Below, in pieces: positions 15,746-23,884 of a stretch of 55,891 nt of DNA. The DNA lies in assembly GCA_035495555.1 (NCBI GenBank), contig DATJFQ010000076.1, positions 1 to 55,891 of the forward strand. Direction: 5' to 3'. The stretch's first letter is position 1. Each line of letters opens with the position of its first letter. Made by a program: the position numbers and the translations under genes. The notes below the pieces were generated by a model. The model was not told where the DNA came from. It saw only the letters and a program-made list of their open reading frames with translations, and ran no database searches. Origin of the DNA: DATJFQ01 sp035495555. GTDB taxonomy: Bacteria; Acidobacteriota; Vicinamibacteria; Vicinamibacterales; 2-12-FULL-66-21.

Positions 15746-15981
15746 CGGTCAGATTGTTTGCGCGGCTCCACGAGCTCGCGGGCCAGGCCGAGTTCGCGCG
15801 CGATCTCCCGGCGGGTTCGACGGCGGAGGACGCCTGGAGAGCGATCGTGACCGACCACCCCGAGATGGCGTCCTATACGCGCGCGATCTCGTGCGCGGTG
15901 AACGCGTCCTACGTGAAGCTGAATCGGCCACTTGCCGAGGGGGATGAGGTGGTGTTCATGCCGCCGGTGTCGGGCGGGTAG
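15736..15981 (+). CDS. moaD: molybdopterin synthase sulfur-carrier subunit
   Basis: An 81-residue ubiquitin-like MoaD ending in the essential VSGG, whose terminal glycine carries the thiocarboxylate. VRLFARLHELAG near the start and the DEVVFMPPVSGG end are typical. It begins inside moaE (ATG 15736, 10-nt overlap), so translation is coupled and the 1:1 complex is made together. Confidence 0.93.
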   Translation: MHVTVRLFARLHELAGQAEFARDLPAGSTAEDAWRAIVTDHPEMASYTRAISCAVNASYVKLNRPLAEGDEVVFMPPVSGG

Positions 15982-16009
15982 AGGACAACGAGTGAGCCAC
16001 GTGAGCGGC

Positions 16010-16074
16010 GCGGGGATCATGGGGTCCCCGCAAGCGAGCGTGCAGGGGGGTCCGGCGGGGCGAAGCCCCCCGGA
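16010..16074 (+). repeat. two hairpins between moaD and prfA
   Basis: The first hairpin pairs GCGGGGA (16010-16016) with TCCCCGC (16025-16031). The second pairs TCCGG and GGGGC with GCCCC and CCGGA (16051-16074) around a GAA loop, with one bulged C. The second shares its core with the hairpin before selC (3233-3254). It ends 9 nt before the prfA ATG and could hinder ribosome access or stop moaD transcription. Confidence 0.6.
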
Positions 16075-16083
16075 ATCTAAACG

Positions 16084-17163
16084 ATGTTCCAGGCGAAACT
16101 CGCCGCGGTCGAATCGAAATACGAGCAGTTGACGGCTGAAATGGCGGACCCCGCCGTGCAGGCCGACGCGGCAAAGTTCCGCGCGCACTCGAAAGCGGTC
16201 GCGGAGATGCAGCCGCTCATCGAGAAGTACCGCGAGTACAAGGACGTCGCGGCAGAACTCGCGGCCACGCAGGAATTGCTGAACGATCCCGACATGCGCG
16301 ATCTCGCGTTGGAGGAGCTGCCGAAGCTGCAGCAGCGCAGCGACAGCCTCGTCGCGGACATCAAGGTCCTGCTCGTCCCCAAAGATCCCAACGACGCCAA
16401 GAACGTCATCCTCGAAATTCGCGCCGGCACGGGCGGCGACGAGGCCGCGCTGTTCGCGGCGGATCTCTTCCGCATGTACTCGCGGTACGCGGAGCGTCAG
16501 GGGTGGAAGATCGACGTGATGTCGCAGAGCGACACCGGCGTCGGCGGCCTCAAGGAGATCATCGCCGTCATCGAAGGGCGAAACGTCTACAGCCGCCTGA
16601 AGTACGAGAGCGGCGTGCATCGGGTGCAGCGTGTCCCGGCGACCGAAGCGAGCGGCCGTATTCATACGTCGACCTCGACCGTCGCGGTACTGCCCGAGGC
16701 GGAAGAAGTCGACGTGCAGATCAATGACAAGGACCTGCGGATCGACACGTTCTGCTCGAGCGGCCCCGGCGGACAAAGTGTGAATACGACCTACTCGGCT
16801 GTCCGGATCACACATATTCCAACCGGCCTGGTCGTCTCGCAGCAGGACGAGAAGTCCCAGATCAAGAACAAGGCGAAAGCGCTGAAGGTCCTCCGTTCGC
16901 GCCTCTACGAGATCGAAATGCAGAAGCAGCAGGATGCGATTGCCAAGGACCGTCGATCGCAGGTGGGCACAGGCGAGCGCTCCGAGAAGATCCGCACCTA
17001 CAACTTCAAGGAAAACCGCATCACCGACCACCGCATCGGCTTCACGATGCACCAGCTCGACCAGGCGCTCGAAGGCGAGCTGAACGAACTCATCGACGCC
17101 GCGGTCACGCATTTCAATGCGGAAAAACTGAAGGACGCCACCGAAGGCGAAACTGCTGCGTGA
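16084..17163 (+). CDS. prfA: peptide chain release factor 1
   Basis: A 359-residue RF1 that ends translation at UAA and UAG. The stop-codon-reading tripeptide is PAT (VQRVPATEASGR, about residues 182-193), which marks RF1 rather than RF2 (SPF). The catalytic GGQ is in SSGPGGQSVNT (about 225-235). N- and C-terminal coiled parts and the full length are normal. prmC, which methylates the GGQ glutamine, follows after a GGGAGTT repeat. RF1 does not read UGA, in keeping with the UGA-decoding tRNA-Sec. Confidence 0.95.
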   Translation: MFQAKLAAVESKYEQLTAEMADPAVQADAAKFRAHSKAVAEMQPLIEKYREYKDVAAELAATQELLNDPDMRDLALEELPKLQQRSDSLVADIKVLLVPKDPNDAKNVILEIRAGTGGDEAALFAADLFRMYSRYAERQGWKIDVMSQSDTGVGGLKEIIAVIEGRNVYSRLKYESGVHRVQRVPATEASGRIHTSTSTVAVLPEAEEVDVQINDKDLRIDTFCSSGPGGQSVNTTYSAVRITHIPTGLVVSQQDEKSQIKNKAKALKVLRSRLYEIEMQKQQDAIAKDRRSQVGTGERSEKIRTYNFKENRITDHRIGFTMHQLDQALEGELNELIDAAVTHFNAEKLKDATEGETAA

Positions 17164-17173
17164 CGAGAGAGCA

Positions 17174-17254
17174 GCCCAAACCAACGCCCAAGGCCCAACG
17201 TTCAACTCCCAAGCCACCCAGACTTGGGAATTGGGAGTTGGGAATTGGGAGTTG
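17174..17254. repeat. GGGAATT/GGGAGTT heptamer repeat between prfA and prmC
   Basis: A left arm rich in CCCAA motifs (17174-17213) faces a right arm of four 7-bp units GGGAATT/GGGAGTT (17224-17254). TCCCAAG (17207-17213) pairs with CTTGGGA to form a hairpin 15 nt ahead of the prmC start. It is the same unit as at 1905-1934 and 28217-28240. Confidence 0.75.
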
Positions 17255-17269
17255 CCGCGATCACTCCTG

Positions 17270-18142
17270 ATGACGCTTGCAGAGCGTCTCGCGAACGCGC
17301 GCGCCAGGCTCACGGCGGCCGGGATCTCATCCAAGGAAGCGGCGAACGACGCCGAACTACTCGCCCGCCACGCGCTCGGTTGGGATCGCGCACGGTTGAT
17401 TACTTCGCTCCGGGATTCCGCCCCGCCGCAACTCGATCCCGCATATGACGCGCTGATCGCCCGCCGCGCCGCCCGCGAGCCGTCCTCGCAGATCATCGGT
17501 ATCCGCGAGTTCTGGGGGCTTGATTTCGAGGTCTCGCCCGACGTGCTGACACCCCGGCCGGAGACCGAACTGATCGTGGAAGAGGCGCTGCAGCAATTCC
17601 CCGATACGACCTCCACGCTCAGGATCGTCGACGTCGGCACCGGCAGCGGCTGCCTCGCCGTGGCGCTCGCCCGTGAATACCCCAACGCGCAGATCGTCGC
17701 AACGGACGTTTCTGGCCCGGCGCTCGAGGTGGCTCGCCGCAACGCGGCGCGGAACGGTGCGGCGGAGCGCATCGCCTTCCACCGTGTGCCCACTGGTTCC
17801 GTGACGATCGCGGAACCCTTCAGGCCCGCCGATCTCATCGTCTCCAATCCCCCATACGTGCGGTCAACCGCCGCTCCAGGGCTTCCGCCGGAGGTCCGCG
17901 ACCACGAGCCTCACGTCGCGCTCTTTGGAGGGATCGAGGGCCTCGACGTGTACGAACTGCTGCTCGAGGCAGGCGCGGAGGCGGTCTCGCCGACCGGCCG
18001 CCTGATCGTGGAGCTGGGGTACGATCAGCTCGAGCGCGTCAGTGAATCGTCGCAACGGCACGGGTGGCGAGTGGTCTCGTCCCGCAACGATTTGCAGGAC
18101 ATCCCCCGCGTTCTGACACTCGCTGCTGCACGGAGCGTGTGA
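17270..18142 (+). CDS. prmC: release factor glutamine methyltransferase
   Basis: A 290-residue SAM methyltransferase that N5-methylates the GGQ glutamine of release factors. The N-terminal helical domain is followed by SAM motif VDVGTGSGCLAVALA (about residues 117-131) and the diagnostic catalytic SNPPYV (about 189-194). The start is ATG 17270 (MTLAER). An upstream in-frame ATG would add residues encoded by the GGGAGTT repeat and is rejected. The stop overlaps the HIT gene by 1 nt (TGATG). Confidence 0.93.
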   Translation: MTLAERLANARARLTAAGISSKEAANDAELLARHALGWDRARLITSLRDSAPPQLDPAYDALIARRAAREPSSQIIGIREFWGLDFEVSPDVLTPRPETELIVEEALQQFPDTTSTLRIVDVGTGSGCLAVALAREYPNAQIVATDVSGPALEVARRNAARNGAAERIAFHRVPTGSVTIAEPFRPADLIVSNPPYVRSTAAPGLPPEVRDHEPHVALFGGIEGLDVYELLLEAGAEAVSPTGRLIVELGYDQLERVSESSQRHGWRVVSSRNDLQDIPRVLTLAAARSV

Positions 18143-18486
18143 TGGCCGACTGCCTCTTCTGCCGCATCGTCAACCGCGAGATCCCCGCCTCGATCGTCTA
18201 TGAAGACGAGCGGGTGCTCGCCTTCAACGACATCAACCCGCAGGCGCCGCTGCATGCGCTGGTGATCCCCAAGCGCCACATCGAGCGGCTGACCGATCTC
18301 ACGCCTGACGACGACGCGATCGTGGGCGAGCTGGCCCGCCGCGCCGCCGCGATCGCAAGCGCGAAAGGCTATGCCGACGGCGGCTTCCGCACCGTCTTCA
18401 ACACGAACGCGGACGCCGGCCAGACGGTGTTTCACGTGCATCTCCACCTGCTCGCGGGACGACGGCTGGGGTGGCCGCCGGGATAG
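18142..18486 (+). CDS. HIT-family hydrolase (HINT-like)
   Basis: A 114-residue histidine-triad protein. It has the N-terminal CLFCRIVNREIPASIVYED block and the catalytic HVHLHLL triad (about residues 99-105, His-x-His-x-His), followed by AGRRLGWPPG. HINT-type members hydrolyse adenosine 5'-phosphoramidates and aminoacyl-adenylates. It is translationally coupled to prmC through a TGATG overlap and ends next to a GAGTGCG heptamer array. Its cellular role is not defined. Confidence 0.9.
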   Translation: MADCLFCRIVNREIPASIVYEDERVLAFNDINPQAPLHALVIPKRHIERLTDLTPDDDAIVGELARRAAAIASAKGYADGGFRTVFNTNADAGQTVFHVHLHLLAGRRLGWPPG

Positions 18487-18490
18487 ACGC

Positions 18491-18608
18491 GGCGGGCGGA
18501 GTGCGGCGGGCGGCGCGCGGAGGGCGGCGGGCGGAGTGCGGCGCCGGCGGAGCGCGGAGTGCGGAGTGCGGAGGGCGGAGTGCGGAATGCGGCGGGCGGA
18601 GTGCGGAA
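18491..18608. repeat. GAGTGCG/GCGGGCG heptamer array
   Basis: About 16 degenerate 7-bp units alternate between GAGTGCG, GCGGGCG and GAGGGCG, with one 9-bp unit. They fill the gap from the HIT stop codon to within 7 bp of the next start codon. The array is pure purine plus G/C on one strand. Confidence 0.85.
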
Positions 18609-18614
18609 GGTTGA

Positions 18615-19442
18615 ATGCTGATACGGCCCCTGACCACAATTGACGAGTGCCGGCGCGTGGCCGCGCTCGAGCGCGAGATCTGGCGTTACGCAGACGCCGA
18701 GGACGTCGTCCCGCCCCCGGTGCTCATCGTCTCGATACGCCGCGGCGGTATCCTGCTCGGCGCGTTCGACGACGCAGGCGAGATGGAAGGATTCGTTTAC
18801 TCCATACCTGCGGTGAAAGACGGGCAACTCACGCAGTGGTCGCACATGCTGGGGGTGCGCGAGGGAGCGCGCGACGCGGGCCTCGGCGTTCGGCTCAAGG
18901 TTGCGCAGCGCGAAGCGGCGCTCGCCGCCGGCATCACGCTCATCGAGTGGACGTTCGATCCGCTGCAGGCGCTGAACGCGTATTTCAATTTCACCCGTCT
19001 CGGGGTCGTGGTCGAAGAGTACGAAGAGAATATCTACGGCGACTCGAGCAGCCCGCTCCACCATGGCTCGCCGACCGATCGGTTCGTCGCCGAGTGGAAA
19101 TTGCGTGAACCACACGTCGAACGGCGGATCGGCGCGCGCGCGATGCCGCTCATGCGCGACGCCGGGGTTGCGTCCGCTCCGCTCGCCAATCCATCAACGG
19201 TCCGCGACGGGTGGCTCGCTCCTGGTGCGGCAGCCCTCGACCTCACCGATCGGCGGCTGCTCGTGGAAATTCCCGGAAACTACGACGAGATCCAGCAGCA
19301 GGACGACGCCCTCGCACTGGAGTGGCGCCTTTTTTCGCGAGCCATCTTCCAGACTTATCTCTCACGCGGTTATCGCGTCGTCGACTTCTTCCTCTCGCGT
19401 GAGCAGCAGCGCGGACAGTATCTGCTGGCGCTTCGGGACTGA
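18615..19442 (+). CDS. GNAT-superfamily acetyltransferase (COG3375-like)
   Basis: A 275-residue protein. Residues 1-165 resemble the COG3375 group of predicted acetyltransferases: LTTIDECRRVAALEREIW, SHMLGVREGARDAGLGVRLK (acetyl-CoA pyrophosphate loop, about residues 76-95) and IEWTFDPLQALNAYFNFTRLG (about 115-135). The C-terminal third has no motif I know. The substrate is unknown. No Shine-Dalgarno sequence is seen; the start follows the GAGTGCG array. It converges with a HAD gene. Confidence 0.75.
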   Translation: MLIRPLTTIDECRRVAALEREIWRYADAEDVVPPPVLIVSIRRGGILLGAFDDAGEMEGFVYSIPAVKDGQLTQWSHMLGVREGARDAGLGVRLKVAQREAALAAGITLIEWTFDPLQALNAYFNFTRLGVVVEEYEENIYGDSSSPLHHGSPTDRFVAEWKLREPHVERRIGARAMPLMRDAGVASAPLANPSTVRDGWLAPGAAALDLTDRRLLVEIPGNYDEIQQQDDALALEWRLFSRAIFQTYLSRGYRVVDFFLSREQQRGQYLLALRD

Positions 19443-19452
19443 GAGCGCGGTG

Positions 19453-19470
19453 AGGCAGGCCTGAAGGCCT
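19453..19470. repeat. TGAA-loop hairpin after the GNAT gene
   Basis: GCAGGCC (19453-19459) and GGCCTGC (19464-19470) form a perfect 7-bp stem with a TGAA loop. It lies between convergent genes and has no T-run. It is similar in plan to the GAA-loop hairpins elsewhere in the window. Confidence 0.55.
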
Positions 19471-19527
19471 GCGCTACGAATGCGGGCTGAGGCAGGCGCC
19501 CGCAACCCGCTCTGCGCGCGACCCATT

Positions 19528-19566
19528 CCGCACGCCGCACGCCGCACACCGCACCCGCACGCCGCA
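19528..19566. repeat. CGCACGC heptamer repeat
   Basis: Five or six degenerate 7-bp units of CGCACGC/CGCACAC/CGCACCC end directly at the stop codon of the HAD gene. It is another locus-specific heptamer. Confidence 0.7.
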
Positions 19567-20244
19567 CTACAGCAGCGCGGGCAGTTCTCGCAGGTTCTGA
19601 ATGACCGGAATGTCGGGCGGACAGTCCACCGACAGGCGCGAGCGCGCGACCAGCACGCCCCGCATGCCGAGCCGACGCGCGCCTTCGATGTCGTGCGGGA
19701 CGCTGTCGCCGACCATCATCGCGTCGGCCGCCGTCACGCCCGCCTGCCGCAGAGCCGCCTCGAAAATGCTCGGATGCGGCTTCATGTAGCCGTGGTCAGA
19801 CGAGGAGAGCGCGACGGCGAACAAGCCTTCGAGGGCAAAGTGGCGCTCGAACTCCGTCAGCGAGCGCTGCGTGTTCGAGATCAGGCCGATCGTGTACCCG
19901 TCGCTGTGCAGACCTCGGAGCACCTCCGGGACTTCTTCGTACAACGTGAAGTGGTGGCAGGCCGCCCATTCGTCGTAAATCGCGCGCGCGGCGTCCTCGA
20001 CGTTGGGGCCCGTGCCGCCCATTCCGGTGATGATGCGGGCCGTGTATTCGACGAACACCTGCGGATCGTAAGGCCGCCCCTCGGCGTCGAGCAGCGACGA
20101 GGCGGCCGCGACCGCCGCATCGAATCGATCCGCCCGTACGTCGACACCGTATCGCGCGCAGAAGTCGCGGTATCCATGGCCCTGAAACGCCGGGCCCGGA
20201 TGAATCAGCGTGAAGTCGACGTCGAAAAATACGGCCCTGGTCAC
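19567..20244 (-). CDS. HAD-superfamily hydrolase
   Basis: A 225-residue HAD protein with nucleophile motif VFFDVDFTLIHPG (residues 4-16; the usual DxDGT is DVDFT), LISNTQRSL (about 118-126) as motif II, a lysine in YMKPHPSIF (about 153-161) and VGDSVPHDIEGA (about 176-187) as the metal site. It fits REG-2/YjjG-like phosphatases. Substrate unknown. It overlaps the preceding M16 gene by 4 nt (ATGA) and is the third gene of that operon. Confidence 0.82.
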   Translation of the reverse strand: MTRAVFFDVDFTLIHPGPAFQGHGYRDFCARYGVDVRADRFDAAVAAASSLLDAEGRPYDPQVFVEYTARIITGMGGTGPNVEDAARAIYDEWAACHHFTLYEEVPEVLRGLHSDGYTIGLISNTQRSLTEFERHFALEGLFAVALSSSDHGYMKPHPSIFEAALRQAGVTAADAMMVGDSVPHDIEGARRLGMRGVLVARSRLSVDCPPDIPVIQNLRELPALL

Positions 20245-21518
20245 GCGTGCGCGACCGGTCCGGCGACGGCGAGCGCGGCCCGCTCGGGGTGCAGGACCGC
20301 CGCGGCCGCGGCGCGCACCTGCTCGATCGACACGGAGTCGATCAAGGCGGGCAGGCGGCGATCGTAGTCGAGTCCGAGGCCAAAGAACTCGGACAACTGC
20401 AGGAACGCGGCGATGCCCGGATTCGTCTCCAGCAGGCGCGGGATCGATCCGATCAGGTACTGGCGCGTCTCGGCCATCTCGCGCTCCGTGGGGCCGGCGG
20501 AGCCGAGCGCGGCGACTTCGGCGTCAATCGCCGCAATCGCTCGATCGACATTGCGCGGATCGACCCCTGCGCGGATCACGAGCGGGCCCGGACCGAGACT
20601 CGGATCGAAGCCGCTGAACGCGTAGTACGCCATCCCCTGCCGCTCGCGGATATTCTCGGCCAGCCGACCGCCGAGCCCGAACTGGCCGAGGATGTTGTTC
20701 ATCACCCAATACGCGTAATAGGCGGGATCGAGACGGCTGATTGTGACGAAGCCGTACGCCACGTCGCTTTGCGGCTTCTCCGGCATCTCGATCCGGATCT
20801 CCCGGCGTCGCTGTTCGACTGAAATCGGAGGGACGGTTGCGTCCGCCGTCGCGGTGGCGTTCCACGCGCCGAACGCGCTGGCGACGTCATCGAGCGCGCC
20901 GGTGGTTCGCACGTCGCCCACGACGACGACCGAAACGCACGATGGCGCGAAGGTCTTCCCGTGCAATGCCAGCAAATCGCCGCGGGTGAACCGTTCGACG
21001 CTCTCGACCGATCCTTTCGCCGGTTGCCCGTATGGATGATCGGCGCCGTAGAGCAGGGCCTGCAGCGCCTCGGCTGCGCGCACGCCCGGATTGTCGAGGT
21101 CCTGACGGATGGAGGTGATCGTTTCTGCCCGCCGCTTGTCGACTTCATCCTGCGGAAACGCGGGCTCGCGGACGATCTCCGCGATAAGTGCCAGCATCTC
21201 CCCGAAGTCCTCCGCCAGGCAGGTGCAGGAGATCGTCTGCACGTGTCGATTCGTCGAGGCGCGGAGGACAACCCCCCGATCGTCGAGCGCCTCAGCGATC
21301 GTCTCTGCGCTCCGCCGGCTCGTCCCGCGGTCTATGACGCGGCCGAGAAATGCCGCGAGGCCCGGGTGCGATGGCGGTTCGTACACGCTGCCGGCGCGTA
21401 CGGCGACCGAGATGGTGACCGCCGGTGAAAACGCGGTCTCCTGCACGATAGCGACGACCCCGTTGTCGAGCGTCTGGCGGACCGGCGTCAAGCCCGCGGT
21501 CGACACGCCCGCCCTCAT
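20241..21518 (-). CDS. M16-family peptidase-like protein, non-catalytic partner
   Basis: A 425-residue pitrilysin-fold protein without the zinc site. Aligned with its neighbour, the HxxEH position reads AFLGR (about residues 55-59). The C-terminal half keeps the family pattern (GRLAENIRERQGMAYYAFSGF, about 291-311). Bacterial M16B proteases often work as pairs of one active and one inactive chain, and this gene is coupled to the active one by a 4-nt overlap (start ATG 21518). No signal peptide is seen. The substrate is unknown. Confidence 0.88.
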   Translation of the reverse strand: MRAGVSTAGLTPVRQTLDNGVVAIVQETAFSPAVTISVAVRAGSVYEPPSHPGLAAFLGRVIDRGTSRRSAETIAEALDDRGVVLRASTNRHVQTISCTCLAEDFGEMLALIAEIVREPAFPQDEVDKRRAETITSIRQDLDNPGVRAAEALQALLYGADHPYGQPAKGSVESVERFTRGDLLALHGKTFAPSCVSVVVVGDVRTTGALDDVASAFGAWNATATADATVPPISVEQRRREIRIEMPEKPQSDVAYGFVTISRLDPAYYAYWVMNNILGQFGLGGRLAENIRERQGMAYYAFSGFDPSLGPGPLVIRAGVDPRNVDRAIAAIDAEVAALGSAGPTEREMAETRQYLIGSIPRLLETNPGIAAFLQLSEFFGLGLDYDRRLPALIDSVSIEQVRAAAAAVLHPERAALAVAGPVAHA

Positions 21519-22825
21519 CGCGTCACCGGCTGAAACCAGCCAACGGTCTGGGTGTCGCGGCCAAGCCGACGGCGCGCCACATCGGCGACCTGCTCCGGGG
21601 TCACCGCTTCGACGCACGGCCTCAGCGTCTCGAAGAAGCCGCTGCCGACGGTCGTCTCGAAGTATCCGAGCTGGTGCGCAAGGCTCGTCACGCTGTCCAC
21701 CTCGAAGACGAGCCTCGCCTTCAACTGCCGCTTCGCGCGCGAGACCTCGTCCGGCGTCAGCCCATCACGGCGGACGGCGTCGATCGCTTCGAGCGCCGCG
21801 CCTTCGAGCGTTGCAAGCGAGACGTCGCGCATGGCGGTGAGCGAGAGGCTGTACAGGAACGGATCGGCCGTGGCGATCAGCGCACCGGAGACCATCGAGG
21901 CCAATCCACGTTCGACCAGCGCGACGTACAGGCGAGATCGTCGCTGCGGCGGCGTACCGCGAAAGCTGCTCCAGAGATTCGTCCCTTTCGCGCCGGTCAA
22001 TGCCGCATCGAGCACGAGCATCGGAAAGAAATCGGGGTCGCGGGCGGCGGGAGCGTGCCACGCGAACTTCAGATACGCGGTCGTGCCTTCGCGCTCCAGG
22101 TTGACCCGGCGTTCGCCGATCTGCGCCGGCTCCGCCGGCCGCCGCCGCTCCGGCGCCGGTCCCGACGGGATGCGGCCGAAGTGCCGCTCCGCGCGCCTCA
22201 GCACGTCGTCGGCGTCCACGTTGCCGACGACGACAAGGGTTGCGTTATCCGGAACGTAGTGGGAGCGGTAGTAGCCGTAGAGGTCGTCGCGCGTCATCGT
22301 GCGCAGATCGTCGAGCCATCCAATCGTGGGATGCCGGTACGGATGCTGGCGAAACGCCGTCGCGGTCACTTCGGTATCGAGCAGTTGATCGGGATCGTTC
22401 TCGCCGCCCTGCAGCTCGGAGATGATGACGGTCCTTTCCGATTCGCACTCGGCGGGTTCGTAGAGGCCGGAGGCCATGCGCTCCGCTTCGATGAAAAGGA
22501 GTGTGTCGAGAGCGTCCGTGCCTGCCGTCTCGAGGTACGTTGTCTGATCGATCCAGGTATAGCCGTTCCAACTGCCGCCGAAGCGTTCGACGATGCCTTT
22601 CATGTCGTCGCGGGGAATGTTGCGGGTCCCCTTGAAATTCATGTGCTCGACCCAGTGCGAGACACCGGTGCGGCCAGGGTGTTCATCGCCGGATCCCACG
22701 CGATACCAGCACCACACGGACACGAGCGGCGCCGTGTGCACCTCCTGGATGAGGAGGTTCAATCCGTTATCGAGGCGGGCGGTTCGCGTGGCGGCGTGCG
22801 TAGTAACAGCACCGGACGAGAGCAT
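21515..22825 (-). CDS. M16-family zinc metallopeptidase, catalytic partner
   Basis: A 436-residue peptidase. The inverted zinc motif HWVEH gives H57, E60 and H61, and E137 in ERTVIISELQG is the third ligand. The substrate-binding end VLLD-like region and the ETTVGSGFFETLRPCVEAVTPEQV tail fit the M16B class. It likely forms a clam-shaped heterodimer with the next gene product and degrades peptides. A TATAAT lies 8 nt before the ATG, and there is no Shine-Dalgarno sequence. Cytoplasmic by lack of a signal. Confidence 0.92.
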   Translation of the reverse strand: MLSSGAVTTHAATRTARLDNGLNLLIQEVHTAPLVSVWCWYRVGSGDEHPGRTGVSHWVEHMNFKGTRNIPRDDMKGIVERFGGSWNGYTWIDQTTYLETAGTDALDTLLFIEAERMASGLYEPAECESERTVIISELQGGENDPDQLLDTEVTATAFRQHPYRHPTIGWLDDLRTMTRDDLYGYYRSHYVPDNATLVVVGNVDADDVLRRAERHFGRIPSGPAPERRRPAEPAQIGERRVNLEREGTTAYLKFAWHAPAARDPDFFPMLVLDAALTGAKGTNLWSSFRGTPPQRRSRLYVALVERGLASMVSGALIATADPFLYSLSLTAMRDVSLATLEGAALEAIDAVRRDGLTPDEVSRAKRQLKARLVFEVDSVTSLAHQLGYFETTVGSGFFETLRPCVEAVTPEQVADVARRRLGRDTQTVGWFQPVTR

Positions 22826-22833
22826 GATTGCTC

Positions 22834-22839
22834 ATTATA
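22834..22839 (-). promoter_or_regulatory. -10 box for the M16 operon
   Basis: Minus-strand TATAAT ending 8 nt before the M16 start codon, so the mRNA should be almost leaderless. The expected -35 region falls at the palindrome 22854-22885. Confidence 0.5.
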
Positions 22840-22853
22840 CGGGGCGACGAAGT

Positions 22854-22885
22854 GCGAAAAGTGGCCTGAAATCGGCCATTTTCGC
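22854..22885. promoter_or_regulatory. 12-bp palindrome in the divergent M16/lectin-like gap
   Basis: GCGAAAA and TGGCC (22854-22866, one bulged G) pair exactly with GGCCA and TTTTCGC (22874-22885) around a 7-nt loop. It overlaps the -35 position of the M16 promoter and lies 64 bp before the lectin-like gene. It could be an operator or a hairpin in one of the leaders. Confidence 0.5.
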
Positions 22886-22949
22886 TGGATCGCGCTTTGC
22901 ACCGCAAGGCCGTGACAAAAAGGGTATGAAGGGAACGGAGGAGATAACG

Positions 22950-23744
22950 ATGGTGAAACGGACAGTCCTGGGCCTGGTTTGTGCCGCGGCGCTTGCGGTG
23001 GCCGCTCCGGTTCAGGCACAAGAAAACGCAACAGTTACGCTTACGTCCGGCGAACAGGTGTCCGGCCAGCTCGTCGATTTGAACGCCTCGGGCTACACGG
23101 TGCGCGTGAACGGCCAGGACCGCCAGATACCGCCGAGCCAGGTCGCCGCGATCGACTTCGGCGGTGGCGTCGACTGGTCCAAGTACAACGGCAGCCCGGT
23201 CGTGGTGCTCCGGAACGGCCAGACGGTCAACGGCCAGCTCGACGATATCGGTGGGACGTCACCGCTCCGTCTGACGGTCAAGACCGCAAATGGCAACCAG
23301 GATTACACGTCCTCCGACGTGGCCGAGATCATCATGTCCAGGCCCGCGAACACCAATGCGGTCGCCACCACCGGTCAGGTTGCTCCCAACGGCAACACGT
23401 TTACCGTCAACGGCAATCAGGATTGGACCGCTACGGGGATCACGGTGACCAAAGGCCAGCGTCTGACGTTCAGCGCGTCGGGCCAGGTCCAGATCAGCCC
23501 TGACGCGAACGACACGGCTTCGGTGGACGGCGCGCGCAGCGGGCGGCTTGCGCCGCGGGCGGCGATGCCGCGTATCCCCGCCGGCGCGCTGATCGGCCGC
23601 ATCGGCAACACGCCGTTCGCCATCGGCAGCCGCACGACCGTGACCGCCCCGGCAACGGGTCAGCTGTTCCTGGGGATCAACGACGACGGCTTCTCCGATA
23701 ACCAGGGCTCGTTCCAGGTGACGGTCAACGTCGGAGGCCGGTAA
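22950..23744 (+). CDS. secreted protein with LecA (PA-IL)-like domain
   Basis: A 264-residue exported protein. The signal peptide is residues 1-22 (ending VQAQ). Residues 24-120 form two copies of a beta-rich module around VxLxxGxxVxGQL(V/D)D (VTLTSGEQVSGQLVDL and VVLRNGQTVNGQLDDI). The C-terminal 130 residues (NTFTVNGNQDWTATGI, ALIGRIGNTPFAIGS, LFLGINDDGFSDNQGSF) match the galactophilic lectin LecA fold, whose calcium site uses the NDD/DN residues. ATG 22950 has a GGAGG-rich ribosome site. Sugar or surface binding is inferred. A strong terminator follows. Confidence 0.78.
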   Translation: MVKRTVLGLVCAAALAVAAPVQAQENATVTLTSGEQVSGQLVDLNASGYTVRVNGQDRQIPPSQVAAIDFGGGVDWSKYNGSPVVVLRNGQTVNGQLDDIGGTSPLRLTVKTANGNQDYTSSDVAEIIMSRPANTNAVATTGQVAPNGNTFTVNGNQDWTATGITVTKGQRLTFSASGQVQISPDANDTASVDGARSGRLAPRAAMPRIPAGALIGRIGNTPFAIGSRTTVTAPATGQLFLGINDDGFSDNQGSFQVTVNVGGR

Positions 23745-23779
23745 GCGTCATCGGGTAACACAGATCGAAACGGGTTCTG

Positions 23780-23815
23780 AAAAGGCCGGTCTGGAGCAAT
23801 CCAGCCGGCCTTTTT
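23780..23815 (+). terminator. rho-independent terminator
   Basis: AAAGGCCGG-t-CTGGA, loop GCAA, TCCAG-CCGGCCTTT and a T-run to 23815. A 14-bp stem with one bulged T, flanked by A-run and T-run, so it could stop transcription in both directions. It follows the lectin-like gene by about 36 nt. Confidence 0.92.
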
Positions 23816-23871
23816 CGTCGAGAAATCCCCCTCGTCGCCGGCTGCTGTCTTCGCGCTCTTCCTTCTTTCTG

Positions 23872-23877
23872 TACAAT
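23872..23877 (+). promoter_or_regulatory. -10 box for ileS
   Basis: TACAAT ends exactly 7 nt before the GTG at 23885, the usual distance from a -10 box to a transcription start, so ileS mRNA is probably leaderless. No clear -35 is seen. Confidence 0.5.
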
Positions 23878-23884
23878 TAAATGA

